The notes under the pieces were generated by a model. That model did no database searches. It had not been told where the DNA came from and saw nothing but the letters and a program-made list of their open reading frames with translations. A stretch of DNA of 64,000 nucleotides from Psychroflexus aestuariivivens (GTDB lineage: Bacteria > Bacteroidota > Bacteroidia > Flavobacteriales > Flavobacteriaceae): positions 124,001-188,000 of the forward strand of contig NZ_RQVT01000061.1 in the NCBI RefSeq assembly GCF_004010055.1, given 5' to 3'. A program made the translations under genes and the position numbers. This document shows, piece after piece, positions 33,778 through 43,573 of this stretch. Numbering within the stretch: position 1 is the stretch's first letter; each line of letters opens with the position of its first letter.

Positions 33778-35043
33778 CTAAAAATCATCGCTTATCGCTT
33801 TTGCTGAAATATATGCGCTAGTCCACGCATTTTGAAAATTGAACCCGCCAGTAATTGCATCTATATTCAAAACTTCTCCAGCAAAAAATAAATTTGGATG
33901 AATTCTACTTTCAAAAGTTTTAAAGTTTATTTCTTTTAAATCTACACCTCCTGCAGTTACAAATTCTTCTTTGAAAGTGCTTTTTCCATTCACGTGAAAA
34001 ATATCATTAGTCAGGCTTTGTGCTAATTTTCTAATTTGCATCTTATTTAAATCTGCCCAAATTATTTGGTTTTCAATTTCTGAAGAAGACACCAAAGCTT
34101 GCCAAAGACGTTTTGGTAAATCGAATTGCGGATGGTTAATCACTTGCTTTTTTGAAAGTTCAAGTTTGAGTTGATTCAATATTGGAATAATAGATTCTTG
34201 ATTGTGCTCTGGCACCCAATTCACTTTGAGTTGAAATTGGTGATTCAGCTTATAAAAAGTTCGCGCCCCCCAAGCTGAAAGTTTCAAGACACATGGTCCG
34301 CTAAACCCCCAATGTGTGATTAATAAAGGTCCAGAAGACTGTAAAGCGTTCAATTCAGATTTAGGAACTCCACGATCTGAATTTGTAAATACTTCGATAT
34401 TTGCTTCTGTGGAAATCCCTGCTAAATCTTTTATTTTTTCATCTTGAATATTGAAAGTAAATAAAGATGGCACTGGCGATACAAGTGTATGATTTAGTTT
34501 TTCTATCGTTTTCCACATTTTCGGGCTACTACCGGTGGCAATGAGTAATTTTTTAGAATGAAAAACCTGTTCTGAAGTTTCTATTTCCCAATTATATTCA
34601 GAACTTTGTAAAGGCTGAATATTATTCACGCCGCAGTTCGTTATAACTTTTACGCCAAGCCGATTAACTTCATTTTGAAAGCAATCAATTATGGTTTGGG
34701 AATCATCTGAAATTGGGAAAATTCTCTGATCAGATTCGATTTTCAGTTCCACACCACGCTCTTCCAGCCACGCCATCATATCGCCAGTCATAAACTGATG
34801 GAACGAACCTCGTAATTCTTTATGACCTCTTGGATAATTTTTGGCCAAGGCTAAAGGTTCAAATTCGGCATGCGCAACATTGCATCTTCCTCCACCAGAA
34901 ATTTTCACTTTGCTCAACACATTTTTGGATTTTTCTAAAACACAAACAGTAGCATTTGGTTGTTGTTCAGCAAAATTAATTGCGGCAAAAAATCCGGCAG
35001 CGCCACCACCTACAATCACAAGATCTTTTTCTATGCTTTTCAA
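33778..35043 (-). CDS. NAD(P)/FAD-dependent oxidoreductase (HI0933/BaiN family)
   Basis: The 421-residue flavoprotein starts with the FAD-binding motif DLVIVGGGAAGFFAAINFAE, then KVKISGGGRCNVAH typical of the HI0933 family, an inserted middle domain, and the C-terminal GGVDLKEI and FFAGEVLNIDAITGGFNFQ blocks. The family includes the gut enzyme BaiN, but for most members the substrate is unknown. The protein is predicted to be cytosolic. It stands alone, divergent from pth. Confidence 0.9.
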   Translation of the reverse strand: MKSIEKDLVIVGGGAAGFFAAINFAEQQPNATVCVLEKSKNVLSKVKISGGGRCNVAHAEFEPLALAKNYPRGHKELRGSFHQFMTGDMMAWLEERGVELKIESDQRIFPISDDSQTIIDCFQNEVNRLGVKVITNCGVNNIQPLQSSEYNWEIETSEQVFHSKKLLIATGSSPKMWKTIEKLNHTLVSPVPSLFTFNIQDEKIKDLAGISTEANIEVFTNSDRGVPKSELNALQSSGPLLITHWGFSGPCVLKLSAWGARTFYKLNHQFQLKVNWVPEHNQESIIPILNQLKLELSKKQVINHPQFDLPKRLWQALVSSSEIENQIIWADLNKMQIRKLAQSLTNDIFHVNGKSTFKEEFVTAGGVDLKEINFKTFESRIHPNLFFAGEVLNIDAITGGFNFQNAWTSAYISAKAISDDF

Positions 35044-35196
35044 ATTGAAAGTTTTGACAAAAATAATGTATTTGAAGGTTTTTCACTTTTAAAATAGACC
35101 TTAAAACAACATTTTAAAGTCTTTTGTCACCTGTATAATTTCCTTAAAAGCAAGCTTTATATTCCAATGCTTTTTTATTTTTACAAAAATTTATTA

Positions 35197-35820
35197 ATGA
35201 GAGCCTTTTTTGGTAAAATTCTGTCTAAACGCAAAAAGGAAGACCGCACAACTATGAAAAAATTATTGATTGTTGGTTTGGGAAATCCAGGTCCAAAATA
35301 TCACAATACCAGACACAATATTGGTTTTAAAATACTTGACTTTTTAGCAGATTCTAAAGATTTGAGTTTTGCTCCAGATCGATTGGCTGACAAAACTGAA
35401 TTCAATTTTAAGGGTCGTAAATTTATCTTGATTAAACCTACAACCTTTATGAATTTGAGTGGCAAAGCAGTTCGGTATTGGATGGATAAAGAAAATATTG
35501 CGATAGAAAATTTACTTGTTATTACAGATGATTTGAATTTAGAGTTTGGTACCATCAGACTTAAAGGCAAAGGTAGTGACGGCGGTCACAATGGATTAAA
35601 AAATATTCAGGAATTGCTAAACACAACCAAATATCCTAGATTTAGATTTGGGATTGGAAATCAATTTTCTAAAGGTCAGCAAATTGGTTATGTGTTGGAT
35701 GAGTGGCATGCTGAAGAAAATGAAAAAATGAAAGAACGTCTGGAGAAATCTACGGAACTTATCTTATCTTTTGGAACTGCAGGAATTCATAACACCATGA
35801 ACGCATTTAATGGAAAATAA
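35197..35820 (+). CDS. pth: Peptidyl-tRNA hydrolase
   Basis: Releases tRNA from peptidyl-tRNAs that drop off the ribosome. The core begins KKLLIVGLGNPGPKYHNTRHNIGF, with the catalytic His in NTRHN. IKPTTFMNLSGKAV and DDLNLEFGTIRLKG with SDGGHNGLKNI follow. The start at 35197 adds a basic 19-residue N-terminal extension (MRAFFGKILSKRKKEDRTT). I recall such extensions in flavobacteria. The alternative ATG at 35254 gives the classical short form. The longer open frame from 35167 overlaps a promoter-like TATTTTTA and is rejected. ribF follows after 6 bp. Confidence 0.93.
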   Translation: MRAFFGKILSKRKKEDRTTMKKLLIVGLGNPGPKYHNTRHNIGFKILDFLADSKDLSFAPDRLADKTEFNFKGRKFILIKPTTFMNLSGKAVRYWMDKENIAIENLLVITDDLNLEFGTIRLKGKGSDGGHNGLKNIQELLNTTKYPRFRFGIGNQFSKGQQIGYVLDEWHAEENEKMKERLEKSTELILSFGTAGIHNTMNAFNGK

Positions 35821-35826
35821 TTTAAC

Positions 35827-36759
35827 GTGAAAATTTACAACAAAGTTTCAGAGTTCGATAATACAATACCAACAGTGGTTACTATTGGCACTTTCGATGG
35901 CGTGCATATTGGACATCGTAAAATCATCCAGCGTCTTGTCGATTCTGCGAAAGCCAAAAATTTAGAAACTGCACTTTTAACTTTCTATCCGCATCCAAGA
36001 ATGGTGCTCCAGCAAGATTCTGATTTAAAGCTGATTGATAGCATCGAAGAAAAAAAAACAATTCTTAGAGATACTGGCTTAGATCATTTGATTATTCATC
36101 CATTTACAATGGAATTTTCAAGACTTACTGCTGAAGAATATGTAGAAGATATTTTGGTTAAAGGTTTGAATGCAAAAAAAATTGTGATTGGCTACGACCA
36201 TAGATTTGGCAGAAATAGGACTGCTAATATTGAAGATTTGAAAATGTTTGGTAAAAACTATGGTTTTGAGGTCGATGAAATATCTAAGCAAGATGTGGAA
36301 GATGTTGCGGTGAGTTCGACTAAAATAAGAAATGCCTTAGAAAGTGGTGATTTAGAAAAAGCCAACGCTTACCTTTCTAGACCTTTCATTTTGTCTGGTA
36401 AAATCATAAAAGGCAAAGGCTTGGGCCGAAAAATGGGTTATCCCACTGCAAATTTGAACATCAAAGATGAACATAAATTAATTCCAAAAGAAGGCGTTTA
36501 TGTGGTTGTCGCTGTCATCAATGGCGATAAATTTTTCGGTATGATGAATATTGGCACCAATCCAACAGTTGGCGGACAAAGTCGAAGTATTGAAACTTTT
36601 TTCTTCGATATGAATAAAGATTTGTATGGTGAATATTTAGAAATCCAACTTTTGAAGCGCATCCGTAGTGAAGCTAAATTTGAAGGATTGGACGCTTTGA
36701 TCAAAGCCATGCAAGCTGATGAAGTTTTCTCAAGAAAATACATCCAAAAATATAAATAG
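35827..36759 (+). CDS. ribF: Bifunctional riboflavin kinase/FAD synthetase RibF
   Basis: Makes FMN from riboflavin and then FAD. The 310 residues contain the N-terminal nucleotidyltransferase domain, with TIGTFDGVHIGHRKI holding the HxGH motif and the VSSTKIRNAL loop. The C-terminal riboflavin-kinase domain shows KGKGLGRKMGYPTANL and MNIGTNPTVGG, with the catalytic Glu near SIETFFFD. The start codon is GTG, 6 bp after the pth stop, and no ATG precedes the conserved region. It is followed 5 bp later by the HTTM gene, so pth, ribF and HTTM form one operon. Confidence 0.95.
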   Translation: MKIYNKVSEFDNTIPTVVTIGTFDGVHIGHRKIIQRLVDSAKAKNLETALLTFYPHPRMVLQQDSDLKLIDSIEEKKTILRDTGLDHLIIHPFTMEFSRLTAEEYVEDILVKGLNAKKIVIGYDHRFGRNRTANIEDLKMFGKNYGFEVDEISKQDVEDVAVSSTKIRNALESGDLEKANAYLSRPFILSGKIIKGKGLGRKMGYPTANLNIKDEHKLIPKEGVYVVVAVINGDKFFGMMNIGTNPTVGGQSRSIETFFFDMNKDLYGEYLEIQLLKRIRSEAKFEGLDALIKAMQADEVFSRKYIQKYK

Positions 36760-36764
36760 CAGCA

Positions 36765-38072
36765 ATGAATAAATTTCTGTTTCGTCGTATTGACAATTCT
36801 GCTTTAGTTGCGTTCAGAATCATTTTTGGATTGTTGATTACGCTAGAAGCTTGGGGTGCTATCGTTACGGGTTGGGTTAGAAAAACACTTGTAGAACCGA
36901 TATTTACATTCAATTTTATAGGCTTAGATTTTCTGCAGCCTTTACCTGGGAATGGCATGTATTTCTATTTCGCTATTATGGGTTGCTTTGGTGTTTTGAT
37001 CATGTTGGGTTTCAAGTATCGATTCAGCATTATTGCATATACAGTTATGTGGACGGCTGTTTATCTGATGCAAAAAACTTCTTATAATAATCATTATTAC
37101 CTACTTATTCTACTTTTGATTTTTATGTCGATTGTTCCAGCACATAGAAATTTTTCCATAGACGCTAAGCAAAATCCAGAGCTTAAATCCAACTCGATGC
37201 CACAGTGGGTCAAGTGGTTTCTTATTTTTCAAATTTGGATTGTTTACACTTATGCAGCTTTAGCAAAAATTTATCCAGACTGGCTTGATGGTACTTTTCC
37301 TGAAATACTAATGAAAGGCAAAAGTCACTATTATCTTATCGGTGATATTCTTCAGCAAGAATGGGTTCATACAAGTATTACCTATTTTGGTATTTTGTTT
37401 GACCTTTTGGTGGTTCCGCTTTTATTGTGGAAACGCACCCGAGTAGCAATGTTTTGGATCAGTGTATTTTTTCATTTATTTAATAGTATCGTTTTTCAGA
37501 TTGGGATTTTCCCTTATATGTCTTTAGCATTTATTCTATTCTTTTTCCCAACTAAGTTCGTCAATCGAAAATTTTTGAGATTCAAACCGCATTATGAAGG
37601 CGATGAAATTAATGTCCCGAAACGACACAATTTGCTTAAAGCCTTTTTTATAATTTGGTTCAGTTTTCAAATTTTTATGCCAATGCGTCATCATTTTATC
37701 AAAGGCGATGTATTTTGGACCGAAGAAGGCCACAGAATGAGTTGGCGAATGATGCTTCGTTCCAAAAGTGGTTATTCAAGTTTTAAAATTAAAAACAATA
37801 CAACAGGAAAGGTGAGTTATATAAATATGAACGACTATCTGACCGCCAAGCAAAGACGAACATTGCTGAAACCTGATGCTATTTGGCAATTCACACAAAG
37901 ATTGAAAGAAGAATATGAAGGCGAGGATATTGAAATTTATGCGCGAGTAAAAGTGAGCTTAAATGGTAGAAAATCTGAATATATAGTAGATCCTAACATG
38001 GATTTGAGCAAAGTTGAATGGCATTATTTTTCTCATAATCCATGGATTTTGTCGGGTCCAAGAACAAATTGA
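36765..38072 (+). CDS. HTTM-domain membrane protein (vitamin-K-dependent carboxylase-like)
   Basis: The 435-residue protein has about seven to eight membrane helices in its first 290 residues, starting with FLFRRIDNSALVAFRIIFGLLITLEAWGA, and a soluble C-terminal part of about 140 residues. The pattern, including QIWIVYTYAALAKIYPDWLDG in the membrane domain and HRMSWRMMLRSKSG after it, matches the bacterial horizontally transferred transmembrane (HTTM) family. That family is related to vertebrate gamma-glutamyl carboxylase. Activity in bacteria is mostly unproven. It is the third gene of the pth-ribF operon, with no clear link to flavin. Confidence 0.85.
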   Translation: MNKFLFRRIDNSALVAFRIIFGLLITLEAWGAIVTGWVRKTLVEPIFTFNFIGLDFLQPLPGNGMYFYFAIMGCFGVLIMLGFKYRFSIIAYTVMWTAVYLMQKTSYNNHYYLLILLLIFMSIVPAHRNFSIDAKQNPELKSNSMPQWVKWFLIFQIWIVYTYAALAKIYPDWLDGTFPEILMKGKSHYYLIGDILQQEWVHTSITYFGILFDLLVVPLLLWKRTRVAMFWISVFFHLFNSIVFQIGIFPYMSLAFILFFFPTKFVNRKFLRFKPHYEGDEINVPKRHNLLKAFFIIWFSFQIFMPMRHHFIKGDVFWTEEGHRMSWRMMLRSKSGYSSFKIKNNTTGKVSYINMNDYLTAKQRRTLLKPDAIWQFTQRLKEEYEGEDIEIYARVKVSLNGRKSEYIVDPNMDLSKVEWHYFSHNPWILSGPRTN

Positions 38073-38090
38073 TGAAGTGTATAATAAGTA

Positions 38091-40244
38091 TTATTCATTT
38101 TCATCTTCGACTTCTTCAGCAGGGCTTTCTTCACGATCTTTTTCTTCTTTAGATTCATCTTCACTACGACTTTCAAGAACTACCAATAAAGGACAATCGA
38201 TTTTGTCGCTAATCTCAACACGTATTTTATTGATAAAAGACTCTCTTTCTTTAGCATTAGCTTCTACCAATACTACAAGATCTTCAGATTCGCTTTTATC
38301 CTTAACAGCTTCAGATATATCATCAACCTCAACAGTGCTAGTCTTAATTTGATTTTTATCTACACCAGCTTGTTTTAATCTCCCAAAAGCTTTTTCTTTC
38401 ATTGCAGAAATGTTGTTGCCTTCTCCATCAGAATCTTCTGAACTTTTTATAAACATTAATGTTGCAGGTAAGCTACTTGCTTGAGTCAATTCATATATAA
38501 CTGTAGCAAAGCGTTTACTTAGCTGATTCAAATCGTATACAGGAATGAGCAATCTATTAAGTTCACTTATAGGCTTTACAACAAGTAGAGCTTGACAATC
38601 GTTTTCTATTATTACGTTGTCAATAGCTTGGGATACATCGGGGGTAAACACCAATTCAGTTTTGACATCAAAGGCTTCATTTTCAAGTTCTTTTTTCACT
38701 TTTTGTAGCTCTTCTTTCGATTCTTCATCTTTTTCCTCTTCATATTGTTCTGGACTGGTTTGCTCCTTGATTTCTTTATATCCAAGTAATAAAACTTCAA
38801 GATCTGTAAATCGTCTTAATATTGCCAGTGGAAGTGATTCTTCTTGTGGAAGTGAAACCGGCAAAAGGATTCGTGGTTTTCGTAATTCTGGTTCTATGTG
38901 TGGTGGCGATGGGCTTGTAAGTTTCCTACCACGACCATAAATTACATAAAACAAAGCACTTATCAATAAAACTCCACCACCTAGCAAAAGAGATATTGGT
39001 TTCATAAAAAATATAAGTCCAAAACCAGCTAGCATTCCGACTGCTGGGAGATATGGATATGCTGGAGTTTTAAAGCCTGGCACATACCAAACTGGTCTGC
39101 TTTTACGCAATTTTATTACACAGCCGCAAATAAGTGAATAAATAACTAAATGTAGTAAAGATGCGGTTTCTGCTAGTATTTCTAAATTTCCAACAAATAA
39201 AATTGCAGCTATAGGAACTCCAACTAAAAATAGCGCGCGGTGAGGAGTTCCAAAACGTTGGTGAATTTCTGAAACCCAATTAGGCATAAGCCCATCTTTA
39301 CTTAAAGCATAAATAGTTCTTGAGGAACTCAGTATAGAGGCATTGGCGCTTGAAAGGGTTGCCAGTAAACCAGCAAATAAAACAACCATTGCACCAATGT
39401 TACCAATGAGGTTTCTAGCAACCTCAACAATAGCCGTCTCGCCAAGTTTTTGTAGCTCCTCGGTAGAAAGCACGCTATTACTTACAAACAAAGCAAGAAG
39501 ATAAAGTGCAGTCACAATAAGTACACTACTGACTAAAGCAAGAGGTAGATTTCTTTGCGGATTGATGATCTCACCTCCAACAGTTGCGATTTGTACAAAT
39601 CCTAAGTAGGAAGTAAAAATTAGCGCAGAAACTCCAACGACTGGACTTAGACCCTTGGGTGCAAAAGGTGTAGGTAGATTAGACGCTCCAATGATTCCAA
39701 AAGCCTGGAGCATTCCATATAAGAATAAAAGGCTAAGAATTCCTGTAAGTGTAAGAACAATGCCATTTTGTAACCTGCCAGCACTTTTAGTTCCCAAAAT
39801 ATTGACAATAGTCAGTATAAGTGCAACTGATAAACCTATAAGAATTGTAGGATCGCCTGGTTGATATCCGGTTTCTTTGAGTAAGTCAATTAAATAACTC
39901 GCAAATCCATAAAGATAAAATGAACTGGCAAACACGAGACCTATCCACTGACCAACGCCAATTAGCATTCCCCAAAAAGAACCAAATGTTCGAGAAACGA
40001 AATAATAACCACCTCCACTTGCTGGCATTGCAGTAGCTAACTCTGCTGTACATAAAGCCACTATAAGTGCTATAAATCCAGCTAATAGAAAGGACAACAT
40101 AGCTGCTGGACCTGCTTGTCCTGAAGCAATACCGGGAAAAACAAAGATTCCTGCACCAACCATTATCCCTACTCCTATACTTATCGCTGCTTTTAAAGAA
40201 ATAGTACGTGCTAATGAGGACTGTTTTTTCTTCGTATTACTCAA
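38091..40244 (-). CDS. APC-family amino-acid permease fused to universal-stress domains
   Basis: The 717-residue protein has two parts. Residues 1-440 form a 12-helix APC transporter: the helix-I glycine motif GVGIMVGAGIFVFPGIASG, AELATAMPASGGGYYFV in helix II, and LSSANASILSSSRTIYALS. Residues 455-700 form a cytosolic region with two USP-like folds (RKPRILLPVSLPQEE, and QALLVVKPISELN followed by CPLLVVLESRS). The chain ends in a very acidic tail (about 25 residues, mostly Glu, Asp and Ser). USP-APC fusions are known in bacteria and archaea and may tie transport to nucleotide state. The substrate is unknown. It is monocistronic and convergent with the HTTM gene. Confidence 0.9.
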   Translation of the reverse strand: MSNTKKKQSSLARTISLKAAISIGVGIMVGAGIFVFPGIASGQAGPAAMLSFLLAGFIALIVALCTAELATAMPASGGGYYFVSRTFGSFWGMLIGVGQWIGLVFASSFYLYGFASYLIDLLKETGYQPGDPTILIGLSVALILTIVNILGTKSAGRLQNGIVLTLTGILSLLFLYGMLQAFGIIGASNLPTPFAPKGLSPVVGVSALIFTSYLGFVQIATVGGEIINPQRNLPLALVSSVLIVTALYLLALFVSNSVLSTEELQKLGETAIVEVARNLIGNIGAMVVLFAGLLATLSSANASILSSSRTIYALSKDGLMPNWVSEIHQRFGTPHRALFLVGVPIAAILFVGNLEILAETASLLHLVIYSLICGCVIKLRKSRPVWYVPGFKTPAYPYLPAVGMLAGFGLIFFMKPISLLLGGGVLLISALFYVIYGRGRKLTSPSPPHIEPELRKPRILLPVSLPQEESLPLAILRRFTDLEVLLLGYKEIKEQTSPEQYEEEKDEESKEELQKVKKELENEAFDVKTELVFTPDVSQAIDNVIIENDCQALLVVKPISELNRLLIPVYDLNQLSKRFATVIYELTQASSLPATLMFIKSSEDSDGEGNNISAMKEKAFGRLKQAGVDKNQIKTSTVEVDDISEAVKDKSESEDLVVLVEANAKERESFINKIRVEISDKIDCPLLVVLESRSEDESKEEKDREESPAEEVEDENE

Positions 40245-40433
40245 TGATTAAAAAATTTTAATATTTTGACACAATAATCTAATATTTTATTTTAAAAATT
40301 ACAAATTGTTAAGTAATTAAAATATAAACATTGCAACATTAATTAGCCATTATCTTTTCAAATAACAATTAGCATCAATCTTTTGTTGACATTTTCTTGA
40401 CACTAATGATGATCAAAACATTAGTAAGTCAGG

Positions 40434-41258
40434 TTATATATTTTGAACCAATTGCTCGAATTCAATTTTGAGTTTTGTTTGAGTTTGTTTGGCATTAATA
40501 ACTTTTCCGACAGATTTCGTTGTTGTTGTGTCGAACTGAGGTTCTTCTAAATTATATTTTTTTGCAGCTGAAGAATAAAAAGTGGATTTGTTCACCGGAA
40601 TATTTTCTACGCCGTGGAAAACAGTACCAAAAGCTTGTTGTTTTAAAATTGCATTAAGCAGTTTAATACAATTTTTCTTATGAATTAAATTGACTGGTGC
40701 TAAAGGATTTTTTACATTTTTTCGTCCTGCAAGATATTTCACCGGATGTCGATCTTTTCCAACTAATCCTCCAAACCTAACTATCGATGTTTGAAAGTTG
40801 ACTTGATTTTGAAATGCCTTTTCTACTTGAATTAATTGGCTATTTTGAATTTCAGAATGCGTAAACTCATAGTTTTCTGTATAAGTTGGAATACTCTTTT
40901 TGTCGCTGAAGACACTTGTTGAACTCACATAAATGACTTTCTTGATTTTGGAATTTTTTATAGCTTGAATAAAATTTTTCATTTTGGCTACATAATCCAA
41001 ATTCGGCTGACTTCTTAAACCCGGTGGTATATTGATTATTAATATTGAGCTTTCATTGAGAAAATTCTCTATATCACCCTCAATTTTATTTTCAAAAAGT
41101 TGAATCTTGAACGCTTGAATTCCTTTTTTCTCAAGTTGACTTAGTTTTTTTTCAGTCGTTGTTGACGCTTTGATATAGTAATTTTCAGCTATTAAATATT
41201 CAGCGAGTGAAGAACCTAACCAACCGCAGCCGAGCATTGAAATTTGTTTTTTATTCAT
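40434..41258 (-). CDS. YeeZ-like NAD(P)-binding SDR protein
   Basis: The 274-residue protein begins with a Rossmann nucleotide motif MLGCGWLGSSLAEYLI. IINIPPG, IKKVIYVSSTSVF, a C-terminal sugar-epimerase-like helix pattern and VRFGGLVG complete the YeeZ-type atypical SDR pattern. The classical YxxxK catalytic pair is not obvious, so activity is uncertain. It is the last gene of a three-gene operon: its ATG overlaps the stop of the M28 peptidase gene by 4 bp (ATGA). Confidence 0.8.
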   Translation of the reverse strand: MNKKQISMLGCGWLGSSLAEYLIAENYYIKASTTTEKKLSQLEKKGIQAFKIQLFENKIEGDIENFLNESSILIINIPPGLRSQPNLDYVAKMKNFIQAIKNSKIKKVIYVSSTSVFSDKKSIPTYTENYEFTHSEIQNSQLIQVEKAFQNQVNFQTSIVRFGGLVGKDRHPVKYLAGRKNVKNPLAPVNLIHKKNCIKLLNAILKQQAFGTVFHGVENIPVNKSTFYSSAAKKYNLEEPQFDTTTTKSVGKVINAKQTQTKLKIEFEQLVQNI

Positions 41259-43573
41259 AAACCAAAAGACTGTTTTACGATTATAGCATCATTGACGACA
41301 AAAGGTTTTGGAATCATTTTGCTCGTCCTTGGCGATATGGAAAATTGGTCATGCGACAGTAAGTCGAAACTGATATCGTTGATTATGAAATTCAGTTCGG
41401 CTTGCTTTTCAACTTCAAATTCCAAAATTACAGGTTCTTGGTTGACTACATAATAGTCAAGAATGCTTGCATAAGTTCGATTGAAATGCACGTGTGATAT
41501 ATCATTATCATTTTTTTTAGAATCCAAACCATTGACTGAAAACGAATTAAAATTTGTTAAACTAGTTTCAGAAATAATCAATCTATTCAGTTTTCGCTGA
41601 GGAATTATTTCAATTTGAAAGTGTTTAAGTTCTTCACTTGATGGAGTGAGCGTATCAATTTTCACTAAAGAAGTTGGTAAGTTTTTAACTTCAGCTTTAT
41701 TTGACTTCGTGTATGTAACATTGTATTTACTTGCATATTTTGATTCATCTCTTATTTCTGAATCAAATTCAAAATAGGAACGATTCCAATCATCTAAAAT
41801 ATGGTCATATGTATTCCAAGTAGCCTCACTTTTCTCAGTATCTAGCGTATAAACCAAGCTATTTGGCTTTGGGCGGTTTTGACTAAACTCCGAATGAAGG
41901 TGAGCTCTTATAAAAAAACCAATGGCGATAATCAAACTTAAAGCAGCTAAACCTCTTTTGATCGGAAAATAACCGAAAACTGGCAACAAATTACCAAACA
42001 AAAGAACACTAAAAATGCTACTGATCACAACCATTTTTAGTCCTAAACCAACTGGAAAAAACTGAATAAAAGGTGTGATTATTGCCAAAGCTGGTAAAAC
42101 TAAAAACAAGAGTAAAATATAAGATGGCGCAAAATACCTAGTCATTATAAAGAATGCAGCTAATGTAAAAAACAAGGGAATAATGAAAAAAGCTGCACCT
42201 TTCAGAAATATATTAATCATTAATAAAAGTATGAACCAAGTAAAAATAGGTGCAACTATGGCGTTCTCTGGATTGAGTTTTCGATCGTATTTTTGATAAA
42301 CGGCAAATGAAATGAAGACTGTTAATGCTACAAAAAAGATAATGTAACTATGTCCGTTATAAGGAAATCCCTGAAGGATTTCATAGTACTCTGGATAGAA
42401 ATACATAATTACTTGCCATCCAAAATAAGAGATTAGCCCCGACAAAATCAAACTCGCCAACCAAGGCGCAAAGCCCAATAAAATTTCTTTTAAAGAAAGC
42501 CTGCGCGTCCTTAAACCGTAATATAAAATAGCTAAAAATAAAAGCAATGCGATAGCAAAAAGCGGCCAAATGAAACCAAAAGAATATTGAAACAATCCTA
42601 AGCCTGGAATTGTAAAATAAATATTATCATGTTCTGCCTTGAGTTTTGACAAATCGGCCTTAGAAAAAATTTCTAATGTACCTGTTAGATAATCGCCCTG
42701 ATGTGCCAAAGAGCGTTTATCTAAGCGATTTGGTTTATCTAGAGCTGTATGATAGTCATAATGGTCATCAATAAAAGCAAAGAAAAAACTTGGAACGTCA
42801 GCGACTTCTCTGAAAATTGTAGAATCGGTGTCATTTGGTAAAATCTTGTACACACTATACATCAATGAATTCGCCAAAGGAAATTCAACATTGGTATTTG
42901 AAAATTGATCGATGAGGTTGGCGTTGCCATAATTGGTTTCAACAATCATATTGCTTGGACCACCGCTACCTCGAGATTCAAAATTGAGAACTAAACCAAC
43001 ATTTTCAATCCAGGGATGCGATTCTGCAAAAAGCTGAGCGCCCATTAAACCAATTTCTTCGGCATCTGTAAAGACAATAATAATATCGTTCTGAAATATT
43101 AAATCTTTATTTTGAAATTCCCGGACAGCTTCTAGAATAGCTCCAATACCAGAAGCAGCATCGCTAGCACCAGGTGAAGAATGAACGGCAGAATCGTAAT
43201 GAGATAAAAGCAGAAGTGATTTTGCTTCAGGATTTGACTGATCGGTAGCTGGAATTTTGGTGATGATATTTTCTGGAATGCTGAAACTACCGTCATCAGA
43301 AAGCACAAAATCTTGCTGTGTTTGAACTTCTAAGCCAAGTTCTTCCAGTTGATTCACAATATAATTTCGCTTTTCACTGTGAGATTTCGAACCGATAAAG
43401 TGGGGTTCATCGCCAATATTTTTAACGTGTTGAAAAGCACGTTCTGTAGAAAATTTAGAATCTGGCGTAGAAAGGTCAGTAATTTCTGAGGGATAGAGTT
43501 TGAAAAAAGTATACCATATGGTAAATGAAATTATTACTAAAGAGAATATTGCTTTATAACTATATCTTTTCAT
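41255..43573 (-). CDS. Membrane-embedded M28 family metallopeptidase
   Basis: The 772-residue protein has a single N-terminal membrane anchor (about 9-26), an M28 aminopeptidase domain (about 95-310) and a C-terminal block of about nine membrane helices followed by a soluble domain from about residue 560. The di-zinc ligands are recognisable: LLLSHYDSAV (His/Asp), GASDAASGIGAILE, FTDAEEIGLMGAQLF (Glu-Glu catalytic pair) and LNFESRGSGGPS. The layout resembles the eukaryotic Pff1/ERMP1 group. It should trim peptides in the periplasm. It overlaps both neighbours by 4 bp, so all three genes are translationally coupled. Confidence 0.9.
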   Translation of the reverse strand: MKRYSYKAIFSLVIISFTIWYTFFKLYPSEITDLSTPDSKFSTERAFQHVKNIGDEPHFIGSKSHSEKRNYIVNQLEELGLEVQTQQDFVLSDDGSFSIPENIITKIPATDQSNPEAKSLLLLSHYDSAVHSSPGASDAASGIGAILEAVREFQNKDLIFQNDIIIVFTDAEEIGLMGAQLFAESHPWIENVGLVLNFESRGSGGPSNMIVETNYGNANLIDQFSNTNVEFPLANSLMYSVYKILPNDTDSTIFREVADVPSFFFAFIDDHYDYHTALDKPNRLDKRSLAHQGDYLTGTLEIFSKADLSKLKAEHDNIYFTIPGLGLFQYSFGFIWPLFAIALLLFLAILYYGLRTRRLSLKEILLGFAPWLASLILSGLISYFGWQVIMYFYPEYYEILQGFPYNGHSYIIFFVALTVFISFAVYQKYDRKLNPENAIVAPIFTWFILLLMINIFLKGAAFFIIPLFFTLAAFFIMTRYFAPSYILLLFLVLPALAIITPFIQFFPVGLGLKMVVISSIFSVLLFGNLLPVFGYFPIKRGLAALSLIIAIGFFIRAHLHSEFSQNRPKPNSLVYTLDTEKSEATWNTYDHILDDWNRSYFEFDSEIRDESKYASKYNVTYTKSNKAEVKNLPTSLVKIDTLTPSSEELKHFQIEIIPQRKLNRLIISETSLTNFNSFSVNGLDSKKNDNDISHVHFNRTYASILDYYVVNQEPVILEFEVEKQAELNFIINDISFDLLSHDQFSISPRTSKMIPKPFVVNDAIIVKQSFGL

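Noticed and set aside
38014-38352. 112-codon serine-rich frame on the plus strand at the end of the APC-USP gene
   Set aside because: It is the antisense shadow of the acidic C-terminal tail (GAA/GAT/TCT codons read backwards) and overlaps two recognised genes.
40402-40425. Inverted repeat ACTAATG/CATTAGT downstream of the YeeZ-like gene
   Set aside because: The stem is only 7 bp with a 10-nt loop and is not followed by a T run on the minus strand, so I do not call it a terminator.
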